Both the position numbers and the translations under genes were made by a program. Shown here piece after piece: positions 34,395 through 43,651 of a stretch of 64,000 bases of DNA (its first letter is position 1; each line of letters starts with the position of its first letter). The notes under the pieces were generated by a model. That model saw only the letters and a program-made list of their open reading frames with translations, made no database searches and had not been told where the DNA came from. This DNA is from Terriglobia bacterium (GTDB taxonomy: Bacteria > Acidobacteriota > Terriglobia > JAIQFV01): assembly GCA_020073085.1 (NCBI GenBank), contig JAIQFV010000007.1, forward strand, positions 1-64,000, given 5' to 3'.

Positions 34395-35795
34395 ATGAAG
34401 CGGCCCAAAAAGGAACATTTCACGAAGGGTTTCACCAAGGAGCATGGCGCTATCGCTTTGCTCACCGTAGGCCTCGGAAACATCGCCGAGGTACTAGGTT
34501 CCCTTCAGAAGGTGAATGAATCGGTCCTCTCGCTGATTGGATACCAATGGGCACGTCACGCCTTTTGGGCAGTGGTGATTGTCATCTGCGCCGGTTATTT
34601 CTTCGGCTACCTGTGGTTATACAAGAGGCTCGTGGCCCATCATGTCGGCACGAAGAAGATCCTCCTGGCTTCTTCGATCCTCCTGTGCGCGGGGATTGCT
34701 TTTGCCGGAAATCTCGTGCTCCTGCCGAAACCGCCGTTGCCCATCTGGAAGGGAGTTGTCGGACAGTGGCGGGACCTGATCATGCGCACGCAGGATAACG
34801 GCAGCAAGGGGTTTCGGGTCGAGGTGAAGGACCCGGGTGCCCATTCCCAGGTTTTTGCCACCGCACAGGGTTTGACCGCTGTTTTGGCGGTCCCCGGTCT
34901 ACCCCCTCAGGATGTTGAGCCGCTGAAATCGGCGTTCGTCTACCTGGAGAGCCTGCGAAATCAAAGCGGAGAAGAGGGGTGGGGCTACTTTGACAACTCC
35001 AAGCCGACTATCACAGAAATTTCCGCGTGGGCGGGTATGGCCAAGATTGAATCCGTTCAGAACGGCAGCTTGTGGACTGACCAGGAGCTGCCCGCCGTCG
35101 TCGAATCCATTCTTCGCGATCTTCAACTCCTCATTCGCCGGCAGGACCCGGGAGGTGGATGGAGCCCGATCCCGGAAGTGTCCCCGCCAGCCACGAGGAC
35201 CTACTCCAGCGCGTTGGCACTTTGGAGCCTGGTCGAGGCCTATCGGACCCCGTCCCTTCGAAACAAGATGCAATCGCCCTATGAGGACAGCATCCGCCGA
35301 GGGACCCAGTGGATCTTGAACACTTACCGCAGTCCCCAGGGCTGGGTACCCAATCCCAATCGTCCCAACCAGACGGAATCATATCCGGGATTGACCGCCC
35401 AAGTATTGTTCGTCCTGTCCCGCGCTGAAAAGGACTTCGCTTACTTGCGGGACGACTCCACGTTCAAGACCGCCAAGCAAGACTTCCTGAAGGACACAGG
35501 ACTTGTCGAGCGATCGGTCAGCGACGACAGTCATCTCTCGGACCGGGACCAGTACATATCCCCCTCGGATGTGCAAATCGAAGGCATGACGTATCTTTGG
35601 GTGCCGTGGTCGTTGCTCGCCTATCGGAGCCTCTCCACGGACGACTCCTTGTCCAAGGAAGAACGGAAATTGGCCGCGAAGAACCTTGCCACGCTGTACT
35701 CGAGGTACGTGGAGGTCTTCCAACGCATCGAAACGGGGGCGACTTATAATCTCGCGGAAAATCTCTTTTGCATTTCCAACGCGTTGAGAGAATAG
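34395..35795 (+). CDS. membrane protein with squalene-cyclase/prenyltransferase-like toroid
   Basis: 466 residues. Two or three membrane helices occupy 40-125 (HAFWAVVIVICAGYFFGYLWLY; ILLASSILLCAGIAFAGNLVLL). The rest is an alpha/alpha-toroid: repeated motifs such as GWGYFDNSKPTITEISAWAGMAKI, GGGWSPIPE..PATRTYSSALALWSLVEAY, GTQWILNTYRSPQGWVPNP and ESYPGLTAQVLFVLSRA follow the QW-type spacing of squalene cyclase/prenyltransferase-fold proteins. The DxDD or Zn ligands of true cyclases or prenyltransferases are not visible, so it is probably a binding or structural toroid held at the membrane. GGAG lies before the ATG. Confidence 0.72.
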   Translation: MKRPKKEHFTKGFTKEHGAIALLTVGLGNIAEVLGSLQKVNESVLSLIGYQWARHAFWAVVIVICAGYFFGYLWLYKRLVAHHVGTKKILLASSILLCAGIAFAGNLVLLPKPPLPIWKGVVGQWRDLIMRTQDNGSKGFRVEVKDPGAHSQVFATAQGLTAVLAVPGLPPQDVEPLKSAFVYLESLRNQSGEEGWGYFDNSKPTITEISAWAGMAKIESVQNGSLWTDQELPAVVESILRDLQLLIRRQDPGGGWSPIPEVSPPATRTYSSALALWSLVEAYRTPSLRNKMQSPYEDSIRRGTQWILNTYRSPQGWVPNPNRPNQTESYPGLTAQVLFVLSRAEKDFAYLRDDSTFKTAKQDFLKDTGLVERSVSDDSHLSDRDQYISPSDVQIEGMTYLWVPWSLLAYRSLSTDDSLSKEERKLAAKNLATLYSRYVEVFQRIETGATYNLAENLFCISNALRE

Positions 35796-35853
35796 AATTC
35801 CTGCCGCCGCAGTATTCTTTCCCTTGCGGTCTGGTCCGGGCGGGAGGTAACCC

Positions 35854-35884
35854 CCGGGATGAATCAAAGAGCGATTCATCCCGG
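35854..35884. repeat. perfect 12-bp hairpin related to the REP-like palindromes
   Basis: CCGGGATGAATC (35854-35865) and GATTCATCCCGG (35873-35884) pair perfectly round a seven-base loop. The core GATTCATC is shared with the CACCCCGATTCATCGGGGTG family. It lies between the toroid gene and the sigma-LRR gene and may also end transcription. Confidence 0.7.
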
Positions 35885-36057
35885 CTACCAGGCCAATTTG
35901 ACGCACTCCTCTTGTCCTTTCCATGTCTTTGAGCTCTCCGACCCGCCGAGGGCCAAGCAAATATCCCTGGTTATTCACAGGAATGAAAACTGGTATATTT
36001 CCCTCCGAGCCATCACACCCTGGTCACACAATTCGGGTCTTTATACATGGAGGGAAT

Positions 36058-38181
36058 TTGCCGGACAAGGAACGGATAACGTCGTTAGTGATCGCGGCGC
36101 AAGCGGGGGACGACCTCGCTTTTGCAGAGTTGGTCCGTTCGTATCAGGACATGGCGGTGGCTTATGCTGCTTCTATTCTGGGGGATTATCAGCTTGCGGA
36201 AGATGCGGCGCAGGAAGCTTTTGTCGAGGCATATCGAGAATTGCGTTCACTGCGCGAACCGGGCGCTTTCGCGGGGTGGTTTCGCACCCTCCTCTTCAAA
36301 CACTGCGACCGTTTGACGCGCCGGAAGCGGTACCCCATCACTGGCTTAAGTGCGGCGATGGAAGTGGCCTCCCCGCAGCCCTCCCCGCACGAGACCCTCG
36401 AGGCGAAGAATGCGCAAACCGCTATCCGGAACGCCATCGCGACCCTTTCCGATGCCGAGCGCGCCGCCGTAATGCTGTACTACCTGGGTGAACACTCGCA
36501 TGCGACGATCGCCGAATTCCTGGGAGTGACTGCTAATGCCGTCAAGACCCGGTTGTACTCGGCCCGCCAACGATTAAAGAAACACATGAGACACCTTGAG
36601 GAAGGGTTACGGGCCGCCCGGCCGTCGAGCGGCCCACACTTTGCCGGGCGGGTCATGAGCGCCTCCTTGACCTTGCAACTCTACTTCGTCGACGTTGACG
36701 GCAGCAAACTAGCAGCCGGCAGCACTGTCGCATCCCGGACCGCGGAAGTGCCCCCTGCGCAAACCTGGTTGATCGAGCCACGCCAGACCCTGACAGAAAA
36801 AGACTGGGACACGGTCGTTGGCCTGGTGAGGGAACTGCAAATTCCGGGTCTGGGCGCCTCTGGGCAGATGACCGACGCCTTGCTTGAACGGATCTGCCAG
36901 CTCGATCACCTGACCTATCTCGACCTGCATGATTCGCCGGAAGTGACCGATGACGGCCTCCGCCACCTGGCGCACCTCCCGCGGTTACAGCATCTTAATT
37001 TGAGTTGTCACCGGATCACCGATCAAGGGCTTGAGGTCTTACGCCAACTTCCGCAGCTCAAGACATTTGAGCTTCATCACCAGGGACAAGTGTCAGACGC
37101 AGGCTTGGCCCATCTGGCGCAATGCGATCGTCTGGAGCGGGTAAATCTGATGGGGACGCGGACCGGGGACGGCGTCATTAAGGCCCTGACGGGCAAGGCG
37201 AGACTCCGGCAATTTTTTGCCGGTACCAATGTCACCGATGCCGGCCTCGAACTGCTCCACCAGTTTCCGGTGTTCAAGACATGGAGGGGCGGCCGGGCAC
37301 AGATGTCACTTCTGTCCTTCATCGCCCATCCGAACTATCTCTGGCTGAATCTCAAAGCGCCGCTGACGAACAGGGGACTTCGAAACCTGGCGGGCCTCGA
37401 CGGGCTTTACGCAGTGAACCTTTTCGGAACGATGGGACATGCGCCCTTCGACCCCATCAACTCCGCGATCACACCGGAGGGTTTGAGTCATTTGGCGAGT
37501 CTTCCCCATTTGGGCTGGCTGGGTTGTTGCGCCCAGCTTTGCACCGATGAAGCGATGCATCACATCAGCAGTATCCCTCGTCTCCGTTTCCTGATGTGCC
37601 AGGATGCGGTCGCGGGCGACAAGGGTTTTATGGAGTTGGGCCGTTCGCCTTCTATTGAATACATTTGGGGACGGCGCTGCTACAACCTCACCGGGCACGG
37701 GTTTGCCGCCCTCCAGGCGATGCCGGCGTTGCGCGGACTTTCGGTGAGCTGCAGAAACGTCGATGACGAGGGCTTATCGACGTTGCCTCGCTTCCCCGCG
37801 CTTCGGGAATTCATGCCGATGGACGTCCCCGACGACGGATTTCGTCATGTGGGCCGCTGTGGACAGCTTGAAGCCCTGCACTGCATGTATTGTCCGGAAA
37901 TGACCGACGCTGCAACCGCGCATATCGCCGGCTTGTCCAAGCTGAAATCCTATCAAGCTTGGAGCACCCGGATGACGGATCGCAGCCTGGAGATTCTGGG
38001 AAGGATGTCGTCTCTCGAACATCTGCGCTTCTATAAGTGCGATGGCATCACCCAGGCAGGCCTGGCCTCCCTGGCTGGCCTTCCCCGGCTACTTGAGGTC
38101 GATCTCGAGAGCTTGCGACATACTACGCCCGAAGACGCGGCTGTTTTCCCCGCCCATGTCCGTGTGAACTATTCGGCGTAG
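36058..38181 (+). CDS. ECF sigma factor fused to leucine-rich repeats
   Basis: From a TTG at 36058 with GGAGG four bases upstream (an ATG at 35923 is open but has no ribosome site), the protein has about 707 residues. The first 170 are an ECF sigma factor: region 2 DDLAFAELVRSYQDMAVAYAASILGDYQLAEDAAQEAFVEAYREL, and region 4 AIATLSDAERAAVMLYYLGEHSHATIAEFLGVTANAVKTRLYSARQRLKKHM with a complete helix-turn-helix. From about 260 the chain is a leucine-rich-repeat solenoid of the 'L..LdL..sp.vTD.GL..La.LprLq.L.L' (AMN1/RI-like) type to the end, with some 15 repeats. Both parts are in one unbroken frame. The LRR may sense a partner and control the sigma part; no anti-sigma gene is adjacent. Confidence 0.88.
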   Translation: MPDKERITSLVIAAQAGDDLAFAELVRSYQDMAVAYAASILGDYQLAEDAAQEAFVEAYRELRSLREPGAFAGWFRTLLFKHCDRLTRRKRYPITGLSAAMEVASPQPSPHETLEAKNAQTAIRNAIATLSDAERAAVMLYYLGEHSHATIAEFLGVTANAVKTRLYSARQRLKKHMRHLEEGLRAARPSSGPHFAGRVMSASLTLQLYFVDVDGSKLAAGSTVASRTAEVPPAQTWLIEPRQTLTEKDWDTVVGLVRELQIPGLGASGQMTDALLERICQLDHLTYLDLHDSPEVTDDGLRHLAHLPRLQHLNLSCHRITDQGLEVLRQLPQLKTFELHHQGQVSDAGLAHLAQCDRLERVNLMGTRTGDGVIKALTGKARLRQFFAGTNVTDAGLELLHQFPVFKTWRGGRAQMSLLSFIAHPNYLWLNLKAPLTNRGLRNLAGLDGLYAVNLFGTMGHAPFDPINSAITPEGLSHLASLPHLGWLGCCAQLCTDEAMHHISSIPRLRFLMCQDAVAGDKGFMELGRSPSIEYIWGRRCYNLTGHGFAALQAMPALRGLSVSCRNVDDEGLSTLPRFPALREFMPMDVPDDGFRHVGRCGQLEALHCMYCPEMTDAATAHIAGLSKLKSYQAWSTRMTDRSLEILGRMSSLEHLRFYKCDGITQAGLASLAGLPRLLEVDLESLRHTTPEDAAVFPAHVRVNYSA

Positions 38182-38420
38182 ATTCCTTGTCACGTGTTAT
38201 GGCCACTCCGCGGGCCGACAAATGCACCTCGACCTCGTCGCTCGAAACGCTCCGCGAACACGGCATGTCACCCGAAATGCGCAAGGGAAATGTGATCGCC
38301 AAGTCGCACGCAGACTCACACCCCAGTTTCTGGTTCAGCCCGGTTGAGTCCCTGCTGAATTTGAAATTGGTGGAACACGGGTCGGCGCGCATCCCGAAAA
38401 TGGGAGTTGACCCCGGGGAG

Positions 38421-38585
38421 TCAGCTCTTCTTGGAGGTGACAGCGTAAAAAGCCTCGACCACCTGCTCCACCTGCTTGCTTCCACACTTGGGGCACTCGG
38501 GCTTTTTCTTTTCGTATTCGGTCAGGGACATAACAAGCGAGAATATCTTCTTGCACTTCAAACATTCGAATTCATAGATGGGCAT
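38421..38585 (-). CDS. FmdB-family zinc-ribbon protein
   Basis: A 54-residue gene. It begins MPIYEFECLKCKKIFSLVMS and continues ECPKCGSKQVEQVVEAFYAVTSKKS: two CxxC knuckles (Cys8/Cys11 and Cys31/Cys34) and the MPIYEFxC start are diagnostic of FmdB-type regulatory zinc ribbons. GGAGG lies six bases before the ATG. FmdB was linked to regulation of formamidase/amidase genes, but the family's role is not settled. It stands alone between the sigma-LRR gene and a receiver-like gene. Confidence 0.9.
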   Translation of the reverse strand: MPIYEFECLKCKKIFSLVMSLTEYEKKKPECPKCGSKQVEQVVEAFYAVTSKKS

Positions 38586-38855
38586 GGGAGACCTCCACGG
38601 AATTCTCAGCTTTGTTGAGGTCTATTATACGGCATTTGTTTGTAAGATGGAATCCAGCGAAGGTTTGGGAGGGGGAACCGGGATGCCAGGGTTTCAAAGA
38701 GGACGGCCTCCACGCCAAAATCCCGGGGCCAAGTTGTGGATCTAGCTTCGCGGGCAGGGTCCTCGGCGCTCCCTGTTTGGGCCACCGTCCGTCAGGATTC
38801 GGAGCCTTCCGTGCACATCGAACTGCATTCCCTTGGAGCCTCAGTCAAGGTCAAA

Positions 38856-39320
38856 TCATTGCTGCGGCCCTGGAAAATTCAAAGAGGCTTGCCTTGCCTT
38901 TCGGATTGATTTGATCGATCCTCCGTTCTCCAGCTCGTGTATCGCCGCTCTCAGAGTGTCATCAATCTCGTTTCTCGGCACGGCAATAACCGAATCTTCG
39001 CCTGCCCGACCCGACTCTCCATCGTTGGTTTGGAAGCGAACTCTTGGTATCAGAATGCAGTAAGGTAAGAGTTCGGGAAGGTACGGAAGCACTTCGGGTA
39101 TGAAACTCAGATACCTTGCCAGATCCTCCGGGTCATTCAGGCTCAGAATCATTAGATCGAAATCGGCTCCGAACAGATTGGCATAGAGGCCGTCGTCTCT
39201 CAGGCTGATATGCCGGACCGTGCAGCGATACTTGAAGAACAAGTCAACCCAAAAAAGTGACGGGTGGGGGTCAGAGTTGACCAGGAGCACTTTGATTCGG
39301 TTGTCTACGAGGTGAGTCAT
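38856..39320 (-). CDS. receiver-like protein of unknown function
   Basis: 154 residues. The start (IKVLLVNSDPHPSLFWVDLFFKYRCTVRHISLRDDGLYANLFGADFDLMILSLND) follows the beta-alpha pattern of response-regulator receivers, with Asp in NSDP and in FDLMILSL near where the phosphoacceptor would be. The conserved Thr/Ser-Ala and Lys of true receivers are not apparent, and there is no output domain. It may be a degenerate receiver. No kinase gene is near. Confidence 0.5.
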   Translation of the reverse strand: MTHLVDNRIKVLLVNSDPHPSLFWVDLFFKYRCTVRHISLRDDGLYANLFGADFDLMILSLNDPEDLARYLSFIPEVLPYLPELLPYCILIPRVRFQTNDGESGRAGEDSVIAVPRNEIDDTLRAAIHELENGGSIKSIRKARQASLNFPGPQQ

Positions 39321-40400
39321 GGTCCACCGCCTTATCCCAGCGTCAGGGGTTCTCTCGTTGAATTTAACTTCCCCGGTCAGAGTTCAAGGTTTTCTGTCCA
39401 CCCGTTCGATGTTGAATGGCGGGAGCATAAATGCCGCCAAAATCCCACCGATCCACCCGCATTGGAATGTCGTCACCGGCACCTGGAGGAAGGGGTCAGT
39501 TCCGGAATTCATTGGATTTCAGCGGAAGCACTCCTGTCGACAAGAAAGTATGAATGGACGGTGAGGGGGAGGGGCCAACTACAATCCAACGTTGACAGCG
39601 GATTGGATTCCAATCAGCTCTCAGGCGTCGGGAGAGTTCAACAGGTTTAACGTCGCGTCGGCGGGGCGCGACTGATCAGGCCTCCTCAAAACCCCGGCCA
39701 CCGTTCGTAAGATCAAATGGAACCATTCCTACGAACCGATTGCCCCACCGGTCAACACCTGGGTTTGCTTTGTCGAGAACCCTCTACTCTGGCTCTAACG
39801 GGGGAGAGTCCGGATTCTGGCAAAAACAAATGCCCCGGAGAAACACTTTGATTTTCCAAGTTAAACCAAAGATTCAAAATCCTTACCAGTGGGGGTCGCT
39901 ACCCGACAACCAGTATACGAATCCTCCCATATAAATTCAAGGAGATTGATGCAAGCGAAACAATTCACAAAGAAGTAGTCCAGGAGGCAACCGTTGGGAT
40001 AAAATTTACTAACACAAGGAGGAAGATCAAGCGGGGATTTGGACCGGGAAATCCACCCCTGGAGGAAAGGAGGGCTGCAAATGACGACATTCGCCGCATG
40101 CGCGAGCACCTGGGATCCGCCACGGGGCGCACGCCGCCGGGAAGGACTGCGACGGTGGTTCTGACAATGAATGAGTACACACGGTACTGGGCTTCGGGTG
40201 TGGCAACGGCTGCGCGCGAAGGATCAGCCACCGAGCTTGTCATATTTAAAGACCCTTCCGTGCCGCCTTACTTCTGTGACCATCCAGCCCTTCAGAAACG
40301 CTTCAAAAAACCCCCGGCCTAAACCGGAAGCGGTGGTAGGATGAGGACGTTTTTATCGGCCCCCCCGTGGTAAGGGACATCTTCTGATTCGGAGACTGGA
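39321..40400. other. gene-poor stretch with a start-less open frame
   Basis: No convincing gene. On the plus strand one frame stays open from 39852 to the stop at 40320-40322 (157 codons), but its only ATG is at 40098 and no standard start with a ribosome site lies earlier. It reads KFKEIDASETIHKEVVQEATVG early and EYTRYWASGVATAAREGSA late. It may be a gene fragment whose 5' end was lost, or chance. Confidence 0.4.
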
Positions 40401-41735
40401 ATGATGAGGCGTGCCTTCCTGTTGGTTCTTTTTCTTGTATCCGTACTTTGCGTCAGCGCGGCGCAACGTGCCGTTGATGCGCTCAGCGTCATTCAGGAGT
40501 TCAATCGAATCGCCGCTCAAGACCTCTGGCCGGGATTCGAGCCTGCGAAAACGCCAATCGAATTCTACGATGGCACCCATACCTATCTTTGCAACCATCC
40601 TTCCCCACCGGAGGGATTCCGCCCCGTCCCGGGTCGAAAGAACATCTTTCTCTATCCAGGCCAACATGACACCGTGCGCGCCAATACCGGGACGGAAGTC
40701 AGCGGCTTCCCCACCGCCACGGCCGATCTCTCGAATCCGAGGAATTCTTCCGCGACGGAACTCGCCGCTTTGCTCCTTCACGAGGCGTTCCATGTTTTTG
40801 AGCACAAGCGCTATCCGAAGTGGGGGGCCAATGAAGTGGACCTGTTTACTTATCCCATCGACAACGCCGAACTCCTGGCCGAGAGGCGTCTTGAGAGTGG
40901 TTCGCTGGTTCGAGCCTTGGGTTCAAGTGCAGAGACGGAAGCGGTATGCTGGTCCCAGAAGGCCCTCGAAATTCGCGCGAAACGATTCGGCGCGATCCCG
41001 GCGAATGCCGCGACCTATGAACGCCAGTCGGAATTATTCGAAGGACTGGCGCAGTATGTTCAATTCAAGTCAATCGGGAAAGCTGCTGCCCTCACGGCGG
41101 AGGATTTTCCACCCGACCAGGGACAGGTTCGCCAGCGCGGCTATGCGACGGGACAGGCGCTGGCGTTGTTGCTGGAGCGCCTCGAGCCCGCGTGGAAGTT
41201 GAAGCTTGGCGCTGAGACCGGAGGATCGTTGGATGAGCTTCTCAGCGACCGCTTGCGCACGATGACGGTGCCGGCGCAATGCGACTTTACCGCGCGGGAA
41301 TCCGAAGCCGCGGTCACGCGCGCCCGACAGGATATTGCCGAATCGGCCGCCAACCGGAAGCGACAGAAGCAGGAATTTCTCGATGCCCGGGGCACCCGCC
41401 TTGAAATCATCGCTGGCAAAGAGCCCCTCTGGCCGCAAGCTTTTGACCCTTGGAATGTCGTAAATCTCGGCAACCGCGAAATCCTGCACACGCGCTGGAT
41501 CAAGCTGGGCAACGGCAGCGGCACCATCGAAGTCCTCGGGCATCGGGCCCTGACGGAGGCGGCGGGCGCTCACCCTCTCTTCAACGGAGTCCGTCGTCTG
41601 ATCGTGACCGGGCTGGCCGAGCCCAAGGTCTCCGCCAGCGAAGGAAAGGTGACCCTCGAAGCGAGTGGCATTAAAGCCAACTTTACGGGAACGGTGCAGC
41701 GAGAATCAGAAGTCGTCCGCATTGTCCTGCCATGA
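40401..41735 (+). CDS. secreted zincin-like metallopeptidase
   Basis: 444 residues with a signal peptide (AFLLVLFLVSVLCVSAAQ). HEAFH at 127-131 (in ALLLHEAFHVFEHKRYP) is a HExxH zinc site; NAELLAE about 25 residues later (Glu157) fits the third ligand of gluzincins. A helical region follows (FEGLAQYVQFKSIG; GYATGQALALLLERL, the latter typical near the end of such catalytic domains), and the last 100 residues form a beta-rich domain (GTIEVLGHRALTEAAGAHPLFNG). Likely a periplasmic or secreted peptidase. No family name is assigned. Confidence 0.78.
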   Translation: MMRRAFLLVLFLVSVLCVSAAQRAVDALSVIQEFNRIAAQDLWPGFEPAKTPIEFYDGTHTYLCNHPSPPEGFRPVPGRKNIFLYPGQHDTVRANTGTEVSGFPTATADLSNPRNSSATELAALLLHEAFHVFEHKRYPKWGANEVDLFTYPIDNAELLAERRLESGSLVRALGSSAETEAVCWSQKALEIRAKRFGAIPANAATYERQSELFEGLAQYVQFKSIGKAAALTAEDFPPDQGQVRQRGYATGQALALLLERLEPAWKLKLGAETGGSLDELLSDRLRTMTVPAQCDFTARESEAAVTRARQDIAESAANRKRQKQEFLDARGTRLEIIAGKEPLWPQAFDPWNVVNLGNREILHTRWIKLGNGSGTIEVLGHRALTEAAGAHPLFNGVRRLIVTGLAEPKVSASEGKVTLEASGIKANFTGTVQRESEVVRIVLP

Positions 41736-42138
41736 GGCCGGATTACGTACAACGCGACGAAGCACTGCGGCAATTTAGACAAAGGGGCTTCTCCCCTTGC
41801 TTCCTTTCGATAAAGGCTGAAGTGACAAAGAATGAGCACGCATGCCCCCCCATTCTGTGACAAAATTGTGACAATCGTCTTCTACACTGTCCCCGTCGAA
41901 TGTTTGTGATTTGATTGGCCAGCTGAATTTGAGTCCTCCGGGTGCGGGCATCTACGGAGACTGTCTTGCAATCTCGCAGCTCACCGTATGGTTTGGCTTC
42001 CCTCCCGCCAAAATTTTCCCCGATTCAGACCCTTTCAATTGCGGATGATACTGGACTTGCGCACCTTGAGTTCACGTTCTTGTTACCTACTGTGATGTCC
42101 GGCCGATCCTTGCGCCGGCCACAGAACATGGAGGCAAT
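41736..42138. other. intergenic stretch, no gene recognised
   Basis: A weak hairpin (AAGGGG/CCCCTT, near 41775-41792) follows the zincin gene. The remainder should hold the promoter of the following secreted protein, but no clear -35/-10 pair is seen. Confidence 0.35.
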
Positions 42139-43290
42139 ATGCGGAATAAGATCGTCCTAGTGTCGACTCTTCTGGGACTGCTTGTCATAAGCTCTTCCCT
42201 TTTTGGCCAGACCTTTTGGACCCACAAGGACCTGGTGTTCGGCCAGGTGGCTGCCGGCGGCGGATACGAGACCGTGCTCAACGTCACCAATCGCGGCTCT
42301 GTCACGTATCCCGGGGTAATGTGGCTTCTCACGGGCAACGGGGTCGCCTGGACCCCATTCGTCAATGGCGTCCTCTCAAGTGGCACCACAGCCATATCCA
42401 TCCCGCCAGGCGTCACGCAGAGCTTTCACATCACGGTGAATGGTGGCGTTCAAACCGGAACGGTGTTCGTTTACAGAGGCAGCTCAGTGAACGACAATTT
42501 CCTGGAGGGAAATCTTACCTACTTCATTCGTTCAGGTTCCACGATCACTGACAGCGTCGGGGTTCCTCCCTCCAACGAATTTTATGTGTCCACAGTTGCA
42601 TTCGAGGATTTTTCAACCATCGCGCTCGCCCTCAACAATGGAGATTCCGCTTCGGGCCATATCGCGCACCTCACCCTGAGGCTTTTCAATGAGAACAATG
42701 GAAATGTGGCAACCAGAACCATGGACCTTTGTGGGCACGCGTGCCATACCGCGCAATTCCTGAGCGAAATATTCTCGGGAACCAGTTTAGGCCGGGGCCG
42801 GCTTGAGATTTCGACTGCGGACTACCCCGTCTATGGAACCGCCCTGACCTTCGTGAACAATCAATTCTCTTCCTTGCCGTTGGAAGGTGCCCCACGCGCT
42901 TACAGATTTACCACCAACACCCCTGCCTTCGGCATAACAACGGCGGGCGATGCCAGTCTGTGGGTGGATGGGTTCTATGTCGGGGGATACGTCCGATTCA
43001 CTACCCTTAATGGATCCCCCCTCAGTGTCCCGGAGGTGTATTTCCTGGGTGGGCGCCTCGTCGGGACCGCCTTGAGGCTATCGTTCTATGCGGATGGTGG
43101 AAATGTGGCCTTCGGCGGGGTGTCAGCGAATGCCTATATGAGAATTACGAACTTCAATTTTTCATCAAATACCCTGAATGACTTGAATAACGTTTTTGTG
43201 GTGACCTGGGTAGACCCCTTTTACTCGGGTGGCTCTTACGCTTACGGGACCTCCCGGACGGGGACGATGACGCTGACCCGGACCAATTGA
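42139..43290 (+). CDS. secreted beta-rich protein of unknown function
   Basis: 383 residues behind GGAGG at four bases' distance. A signal peptide (VLVSTLLGLLVISSSLFGQ) is followed by an Ig-like or ASPM/SPD-2-type stretch (FTHKDLVFGQVAAGGGYETVLNVTNRG..., about 28-130) and further beta segments (FYVSTVAFEDFSTIALALNNGDSASGHIAHLTLRLFNENNG; GRLEISTADYPVYGTALTFVNN). Composition is rich in Gly, Ser, Thr and Asn, as in cell-surface proteins. No enzymatic motif is visible. Confidence 0.75.
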   Translation: MRNKIVLVSTLLGLLVISSSLFGQTFWTHKDLVFGQVAAGGGYETVLNVTNRGSVTYPGVMWLLTGNGVAWTPFVNGVLSSGTTAISIPPGVTQSFHITVNGGVQTGTVFVYRGSSVNDNFLEGNLTYFIRSGSTITDSVGVPPSNEFYVSTVAFEDFSTIALALNNGDSASGHIAHLTLRLFNENNGNVATRTMDLCGHACHTAQFLSEIFSGTSLGRGRLEISTADYPVYGTALTFVNNQFSSLPLEGAPRAYRFTTNTPAFGITTAGDASLWVDGFYVGGYVRFTTLNGSPLSVPEVYFLGGRLVGTALRLSFYADGGNVAFGGVSANAYMRITNFNFSSNTLNDLNNVFVVTWVDPFYSGGSYAYGTSRTGTMTLTRTN

Positions 43291-43304
43291 TTCTGTTTTC
43301 AACA

Positions 43305-43323
43305 CAATGAGAGCTGCTCATTG
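43305..43323. terminator. short hairpin after the secreted-protein gene
   Basis: CAATGAG and CTCATTG pair perfectly over seven bases round AGCTG, 15 bases after the stop codon. No T-run follows, so it is only a possible terminator. Confidence 0.35.
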
Positions 43324-43356
43324 CTGGATGGATATTGAGGCTCTACGCATTAAAAC

Positions 43357-43384
43357 CGCACACCCCGATTCATCGGGGTGTGCG
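43357..43384. repeat. REP-like palindrome, longest copy
   Basis: Perfect arms of 13 bases (CGCACACCCCGAT and its complement) round TC. Its central 20 bases equal the copy at 7712-7731, some 36 kb away. Confidence 0.8.
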
Positions 43385-43651
43385 CCAACCCGCCAATAAT
43401 CATCGGCCTGCAAAATCTGAAATTTCTAATTTGAGATCGGAGGGTCCCCTTCAAGGGGCCTGAACACGGGTGTTAAGAAGGGCTTCCACGCCAATCCAGA
43501 ACCTTGAACTCGACTTCGTGTCAAGCCTTCCAAGAAGAGGGGGCAGCGGTCTGGAGCTCTTTCTCGGCTTCCATCATCCTCACCTCACAAGTTTCCAGAC
43601 GGAAGGTCGAGCCTTGACGCCAGAAACGCGCCTTCAATTTCGGAATCCGGG

